Shown here piece after piece: positions 58,791 to 64,000 of a DNA stretch of 64,000 nt. Positions within the stretch are counted from its first letter, which is position 1. Each line of letters begins with the position of its first letter. A program made the translations under genes and the position numbers. Origin of the DNA: Circinella umbellata. Taxonomy: Eukaryota; Mucoromycota; Mucoromycetes; Mucorales; Lichtheimiaceae. The DNA lies in assembly GCA_025093555.1 (NCBI GenBank), contig JAIWNF010000005.1, forward strand, positions 62,001-126,000, read 5' to 3'. The notes beneath the pieces are model-generated. The model was given only the letters and a program-made list of their open reading frames with translations, did not search any database and was not told the origin of the DNA.

Positions 58791-59522
58791 AACAGCAGCA
58801 TTTCTGTTAACACTACTTCCACTACTTCCACTTGGCTTCTGCTAATGAACCAATCATTTCTACTACCGTCACCGAGTAAAGGGAACGCAGTGATGAATGG
58901 CATTAAAATGAAGATTGTCAATTGGTAAAGGCTTACCTTGGAAATTGCTGCTGTTGAAGTGAAAGGCAAAATTCAAGACGGTGCAAAGTTTTGGGATCAC
59001 ATCTTTGATGGGTTCCACAAATATGGAAGTCTAAATGAGAGAACGGCCAACAAAATTGAAGGTCGTTTCACTACCATCAGTCGATGCATATTGAAATTTT
59101 GTCGATGCATGATGGAGGTAGAGAAAAATCTTTAAAGTGGTAAAGTTGAAGAAGATAAGGTACTAGTCTATTCAATATATTATCAAATTCATTTTAGAAA
59201 TAGTAAAAGAAAAACTGTTTATTGTATATAACAGTGGTGACGTGCCATAGGAGAGTACAAGAGAACGTTTTTTGTCGCGTGACAAAAACTTCGACGTAAA
59301 GCCTTGTTTTAAGCTTTTGAAAACTCAATAGAAGTGGTACAGACATTCTGAGCATAAGAAGGGTGCTCCAAGTGTGGATGGTCCTGAGACTAAAAGGCCA
59401 AGTTCAACAAGAAACGAAGCAATAAGGATGTCGAGAAGGTGGAGCAGCTGGAGATGCAGCTGGCTCGTAAGCGAGTTGCCGTGGAGGAGCTCAGAACGAA
59501 GAAGGTACACGAGCCTCACCTA
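58791..59522 (+). pseudogene. Frameshifted SANT/trihelix-like DNA-binding gene, transposon-accessory type
   Basis: Pieces in shifting plus-strand frames read FHYFHLASANEPIISTTVTE, NEDCQLVKAYLG, KGKIQDGAKFWDHIFDGFHK, RTANKIEGRFTTISRCILKF, then HKKGAPSVDGPETKRPSSTR and KDVEKVEQLEMQLARKRVAV. This order (NED-LV-A-L, FW-I-F, RT--I--R---I---KF, then a charged coiled coil) matches Myb/SANT-like proteins with a NAM-associated C-terminus, common near PIF/Harbinger transposons. At least three frameshifts or stops disrupt it. No transposase partner was found nearby. Confidence 0.55.
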
Positions 59523-60006
59523 AAACACATTGTCTTATTGTCTTAAACCTTAAAAATGGATCGCCGATCATTCACCAAAAATTTAAAGCACGGGTTCAAA
59601 ATTGATATTGTAGAGGTCTTTAAAGAAGAGTAAAATAGCATCGCAAGTAGAAGCAGAGGCTCAATTCAAGTTAGAAATAGAGGCTATAACAAATTAGAGT
59701 TCTAGCATATTACAACAATGGACGCTAAAACAAGGTGAAAATAACTATACAGTATGTCACTTTTTACTTGGTTCCTTTTGCAAATTTAGTAGATATTATG
59801 ATTCTGTGTCTAACTATTCTTGATTCAAAGATTTAAAAATAGAAGAGTATATAGAGTCACTACTGACGCTCAGTGGAAGTCGATGCAGCACGTAATTCAG
59901 CAGAATCAGTAGAAGTAATAACATACTATTACACACGTCAGGGTTCCCCTAAACGTTCGGGTTAGGTCATTATAAATAACAACAACAACAACAACAACAA
60001 CAATAG
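59523..60006. other. Spacer with (AAC)n tract
   Basis: No gene seen. An AAC microsatellite lies at 59978-60003, directly before the fragment ORF at 60009. Confidence 0.6.
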
Positions 60007-60008
60007 GC

Positions 60009-60230
60009 GCCGCCGTCGCAGCAGCAGTGGATGGAGAAGAGTGTGGTAGTAGTCCCGTTAAGATGACAGCGACGACAACAAGAACAACATCAGTGGGTGA
60101 TCATATACAAGTTCATGGTCATAATTCCTCAGCTGCCGGTAGTAGCACAATTGTTCCAGCAACAGCGTCAGCAATATCAGTGAACCAAGAAATACAAAAT
60201 AATGATTCTCAAATTAAAGAAGAAAGATGA
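60009..60230 (+). CDS. ORF fragment, Ala/Thr/Ser-rich, unknown
   Basis: An open frame without a proper upstream ATG runs GAAVAAAVDGEECGSSPVKM, then a Thr-rich stretch and HIQVHGHNSSAAGSS to a TGA at 60230. It could be a last exon, a decayed gene tail or chance. The first ATG would start at KMTAT (60063). Confidence 0.25.
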   Translation, partial: AAVAAAVDGEECGSSPVKMTATTTRTTSVGDHIQVHGHNSSAAGSSTIVPATASAISVNQEIQNNDSQIKEER

Positions 60231-60732
60231 ATTCAAGAATTGCGTCTTTGTTTTAACGCTGAAAAATGTTTATTGACTTATAATAAATTGTAAATAGTGC
60301 TCTTTTTTTTTTGTTTTGAGGATCAATAAGCTTGACACGAGTTGTAACCTTTTTTATTTTTTGTTTTTAGTGGAAGAGAAAAAGAACTAGACCTTGCTGA
60401 TAGATTGTAGCACTCACGATACTGTCACCTCTCGCTATAACGATACCACCCGTGAGACCAGAAGGCCATCGTTATATTGAATAGTCAATATAGTAAAACT
60501 CTTGACCCGAGCCATAATCATCAGGTAAGGTCCTATCCATATGTACTCGACCTCATATGTATCCAATATGTCTTGCAAAAAGAGGAAAGCTCTAGACCAT
60601 TATATTGTTCATACCATAAATAAGGTATGTTTAAAAATATAATAATTATTATTTTCTTTGTACGTACAGTTTTCTTAATCAAATATTCTTTGACTTATTC
60701 TTTCTAATTGAATTACAATCACGTTATCACGT

Positions 60733-60903
60733 ATGATTAAGACTGATGTCTTACAAAAAAATCGCGACTATCGTACTAAGCGTCAAAAACTGTCTATTGT
60801 TTATAAAGCCATACAAAATGACAAAGGACAAGTTGGACTTACATTGTCCGCAAAAAACAAATCCGATTTTTACAAGAAAAGAAGCAGAAGCAGGATGGTA
60901 TAA
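60733..60903 (+). CDS. Small ORF of 56 residues, unknown, basic
   Basis: ATG-started frame reading MIKTDVLQKNRDYRTKRQKL, then SIVYKAIQNDKGQVGLTLSA and a basic end. Composition is more protein-like than random AT-rich frames, and it sits among repeat debris. Probably a relic. Confidence 0.25.
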   Translation: MIKTDVLQKNRDYRTKRQKLSIVYKAIQNDKGQVGLTLSAKNKSDFYKKRSRSRMV

Positions 60904-61561
60904 CGATATTTTTGGTGAAGGATAATATCGGGTATCATTATAGAAAATTAACGATATTTTTCTGCTTAACCTGTCTGGATCCCAAAACACTATCACTATA
61001 TCGCTATATCGCTATATCGAATATCGCTATAGCGAGCGGCGACGGTACTAGACGCATATTTCTGAACTTATTGGTTTCCTTCGTCTTCCGGACTTAGTAG
61101 CGAAAGATGAAGCAGAATGTTTATTCATGGTTCGTCAATATGACGGATTGGGAGACTTATACAGTGAGTATTCGTTAAACCGGTACTCAATATATGTGAG
61201 GATTTGCACCGGTTTACCGGTTTAGCGGATTGAAACGCAGCAAGTACTAATATGTAGAATATACTGGAAAAATAACTAAACTGTACGGATAAGATAAAAA
61301 AATGATAGTTGATATAATGTAGTTTTGCTACTATGAGCTAATGTTTTAGTGATAAGAATGATATTACGTAGTGTACAGTATTCATCAAATAGTGATAGTT
61401 AACCAGAGACTGGACTAATAATGAATTTACAACAAAGTGTGTTTAAAATATGGACCATGGTTAGCGGTTGAATAAGTGAGTAAAAATTAATTGTATCAGC
61501 AACATAATTACATTCAGTATTCAATGGCAATGAACAAGTACGTGACAAAATTGAAAAGAAG
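60904..61561. other. Repeat-rich spacer
   Basis: Contains short direct repeats of TATATCGC (about 60990-61030) and ACCGGTTTACCGGTTTAGCGG-type words (61180-61230). No gene seen. Confidence 0.5.
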
Positions 61562-62537
61562 TATGTGTTATTTTTACGAAATTCACTTAATGGTTACTAC
61601 TATGACACTAAAAGTAATCTTATTTGTACGATAGACTCTTGCTTTCAACTGTTCTCGCTTTGTGAGTGGGTGCACATGTTGTTGCTGTGCAGGCATGTGT
61701 ATGAGAAAGGGTTTCTGTGATTCCAGAAAAAGATAATGCCGTGCATATATTTTTCACTTTCTCTGACGGTGGAGCTTGGTTATTCTTGATCGATATAATG
61801 GTGTGGTGATGGTATGTGTTATGTTTACGAAATTCACTTAATGATTACTACTATGACACTAAAAGTAATCTTATTTGTACGATAGACTCTTGCTTTCAAC
61901 TGTTCTCGCTTTGTGAGTGGGTGCACATGTTGTTGCTGTGCAGGCATGTGTATGAGAAAGGGTTTCTGTGATTCCAGAAAAAGATAATGCGGTGCATATA
62001 TTTTTCACTTTCTCTGACGGTAAAGCTTGGTTATCCTTGATCTGATATATTGGTGTGGTAATGGTATGTGTTATGTTTACGAAATTCAGTTAATGCTTAC
62101 TACTATGATACTAAAAGTAATCTTATCTATACGATAGACTCTTGCTTTTAACTGTTCTCGCTTTGTGAGTGGGTGCACATGTTGTTGCTGTGCAGGCATG
62201 TGTGTGAGAAAGGGTTTCTGTGATTCCAGAAAAAGATAATGCGGTGCATATATTTTTCACTTTCTCTGACGGTGGAGCTTGGTTATCCTTGATCTGATAT
62301 ATTGGTGTGGTAATGGTATGTGTTATGTTTACGAAATTCATTTGATGCTTACTACTATGATACTAAGAGTAATCTTATTTGTACGATAGACTCTTGCTTT
62401 GAACTGTTCTCGCTTTGTGAGTGGGTGCACATGTTGTTGCTGTGCAGGCATGTGTATGAGAGAGGGTTTCTGTGATTTTAGAAAAAGATAATATCGTGCA
62501 TATATTTTTCACTATCTCTGATGGCGGAATTCGATCG
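61562..62537. repeat. Tandem satellite, about 252-bp unit, nearly four copies
   Basis: Units begin at 61562, 61813, 62065 and 62317 with TATGTGTTAT-TTTACGAAATTCA and are spaced 251, 252 and 252 bp. Each contains CTCTTGCTTTCAACTGTTCT-like and GTGGGTGCACATGTTGTTGC-like segments. Copies 1-3 differ at only a few positions. Copy 4 is more diverged and stops about 30 bp short, near 62537. No frame is open across the units. The near-identity implies recent amplification or gene conversion. Confidence 0.95.
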
Positions 62538-63068
62538 GTAACAAAATAGATACTTATCAGGTCCGTGAAAATGTTTTCCTATTTGAGTACTCTATTTAGC
62601 ATTGCAGATTGGATATAATATGTCTTTTATTAATATTGAAAAATGAAGAGGAAACTATTTGGTGTTAATCATAGATTCATGGATATAAATCAGTAGCCGG
62701 GGTGACAGGCAATCTTTTGGCGAACTTATAGACGGCCTAGTAGCTTGTAAATAGGTAAAGAGAACAAAAATAGGCCTTGTTTTGAAAACATGTCTTGGCT
62801 AATGTTTTATTATAAATATACATCAATTAACATAACATTTTATCTTCAAGATATAGGTGCTATTTTGCTAAAAACGATATACCAAAAAATAATAATAAGG
62901 ACGCTCTTTCAAATTGGGCTTTCCGTTATTGCTGATCTGTTTGTGATATATACTTCAATCATAATAAAAATGTATTATATCAACAATTTGTAATACATTC
63001 AACCTGTGTTAAGGTTATCTTCGAAGGTTCTCTTTCCAAGTGAAAATTTACTTATTTGTATATTTGGA
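62538..63068. other. Spacer after the satellite, no gene seen
   Basis: AT-rich. A 67-codon plus-strand frame (62790-62993) begins with GTG/ATG-like starts in hydrophobic AT-rich sequence and has no domain. Confidence 0.5.
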
Positions 63069-63287
63069 CTATCTATGCTTTAATTTCTTCCGTTTTCTAC
63101 ATAAAATCATTCTGCGTTTTTCTTTATCGTAGTCACGGAAAGCATCAGGCAAAGCATGGGGAGGGATTTGCTGTAGAGCAGTCATACATGATTTGCCTAT
63201 TCTAAAAACAGGTTTATCGGGTTTGTGCAAGTCAACGAAACGTTTGATGGACATCCTGTATTGATGCTTTGCTTGTGAATTGGTCAT
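63069..63287 (-). CDS. Small basic ORF or last exon, unknown
   Basis: ATG-started frame of 72 residues reading MTNSQAKHQYRMSIKRFVDL, then KPVFRIGKSCMTALQQIPPH and a basic tail (KEKRRMILCRKRKKLKHR). Composition is protein-like, and an AG lies just upstream (ACATAG), so it may instead be a terminal exon of a longer minus-strand gene. No family recognised. Confidence 0.35.
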   Translation of the reverse strand: MTNSQAKHQYRMSIKRFVDLHKPDKPVFRIGKSCMTALQQIPPHALPDAFRDYDKEKRRMILCRKRKKLKHR

Positions 63288-63839
63288 ATTTTTGCCTATG
63301 TATAAAAAAAGGAAAGGGTATTTTCAATATTATTTATTGTTATTTTTATTCTTAGTGGGTAGTAAGGTTATAGTATAAGTACAGCAGTTATCAACAGCAG
63401 GACCAACAGCGATATTGTTGCATCCCTTTTTCTCTTAGCTTTTATATATATATATATATATATCCCTTATTTTTTTTTTATTTGTTCTTATCTTCTCTTT
63501 ATACGTATGATCAATATCATTTCTTTATTATCATTATTATTATTTCTCTAAATAAATATCAACCGATAGATATTTTCAACTGTTTCCGAACATGATGCTA
63601 CTATATATATTGAAGACAACAATTATAAATGATATATATATATATAATATAATATAATATAAAGAAGAAAATTAAGGTTTAATAAAAGAGATGAGAATAG
63701 AAGAATAATTTCAAGGTATCCCAGTGTATGCTTATATAGGAAAATACTAAATGTTAAAAAATGTATTTTTACAGCTGTTGAACGAACAAATAATGATGCC
63801 TAATATTATACTGATTTCAATTATATAGTAATAGGGTAT

Positions 63840-64000
63840 TTACAAGATGTGAATGGGGACAGCTTTGGTTGACGTGGGTTTAATTGTAATGTTGAGTCTG
63901 CCAATTTCAAATGAGGTAGAGCAAGTAGACGGTTCGGGATGTATAGGTAAGGTTATTTGTCGATAAAAGTGATACTTGTTGCACTCTTGAACGAAGATTG
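63840..64000 (-). CDS. Partial gene running off the right edge, C-terminal end
   Basis: Open minus-strand frame from the window edge to a TAA at 63840-63842, 52 residues. It includes CNKYHFYRQITLPIHPEPST and FEIGRLNITIKPTSTKAVPI. The alternating hydrophobic strands (YRQITLPI...FEIGRLNITIKP) resemble the last strands of an Hsp20/CS-type beta-sandwich, but this is too short to be sure. The rest of the gene lies outside the window. Confidence 0.4.
   Translation of the reverse strand, partial: IFVQECNKYHFYRQITLPIHPEPSTCSTSFEIGRLNITIKPTSTKAVPIHIL

Noticed and set aside
61562..62537. CRISPR array or coding repeats
   Set aside because: Units are contiguous 252-bp satellites without spacers and with stops in every frame.
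1..64000. tRNA or rRNA genes
   Set aside because: Scanned for B-box-like GGTTCGAATCC words and rRNA-like blocks. None had a matching cloverleaf by eye.
1..64000. Frequent TACGTA/ACGTA words across spacers
   Set aside because: Abundant everywhere including splice donors (GTACGT). Looks like genome composition rather than a located signal.

Overview
The window reads as nuclear DNA of an early-diverging filamentous fungus, most likely Mucoromycota (Mucorales-like). The DNA is AT-rich. Genes are short and intron-dense, most introns are about 50-170 bp with GTAAGT/GTATGT/GTACGT donors, and intergenic spacers are packed with A/T runs and microsatellites. The identifiable proteins are fungal: Tup1-type corepressor, Cox VIa, Tim54, uL3, Cbp3, Atg14, Skt5/Chs4, Tyr1, a KE4-type ZIP and an N2227 methyltransferase. 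No tRNA, rRNA, CRISPR or bacterial-type operon was seen. Splice models were built by eye. For most genes the exon sum is divisible by three, which supports the models; exceptions are stated.

Layout. 0-10 kb: TUP1 (+), a four-helix tetraspanin-like gene (-), COX13/Cox VIa (-) and an ACMSD-type amidohydrolase (+). 10-19 kb: a SUR7/claudin-like four-helix protein (-), a gene desert holding a decayed DDE transposase, a 74-aa ZNF706-type zinc finger (-), TIM54 (-), then a region of decayed membrane-protein ORFs with clustered palindromes. 19-28 kb: RPL3 (+), a decayed gene with in-frame stops, an ORF1-only retroelement-like gene with a 19-A tail, and CBP3 (-).

28-41 kb: a secretory kelch protein and a two-helix membrane protein in tandem (+), a Q-rich coiled-coil protein (+), ATG14 (+) and the Sel1-repeat SKT5/CHS4 gene (-), which has a 932-bp intron. 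41-57.6 kb: an extremely acidic single-pass membrane protein (-), TYR1 (-), a ZIP zinc transporter (-), an N/Q-rich unknown (-), a carnosine N-methyltransferase-like gene with a His-rich leader (-) and an SDR dehydrogenase (+).

57.6-64 kb is repeat-like: a frameshifted SANT/trihelix-like relic, a satellite of about four 252-bp units, and the end of a gene running off the right edge.

Functionally this is mostly housekeeping: mitochondrial biogenesis (Tim54, Cbp3, Cox VIa), aromatic amino-acid metabolism (Tyr1, ACMSD-like), wall synthesis control (Skt5-like), autophagy and metal handling. Islands of mobile-element debris lie at about 13, 21-26 and 58-63 kb. I found no convincing new multi-gene system. 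The most unusual items are the ORF1-only element, the 252-bp satellite, the nested palindromes near 18.9 kb, and the lineage-type membrane proteins (kelch pair, acidic protein).
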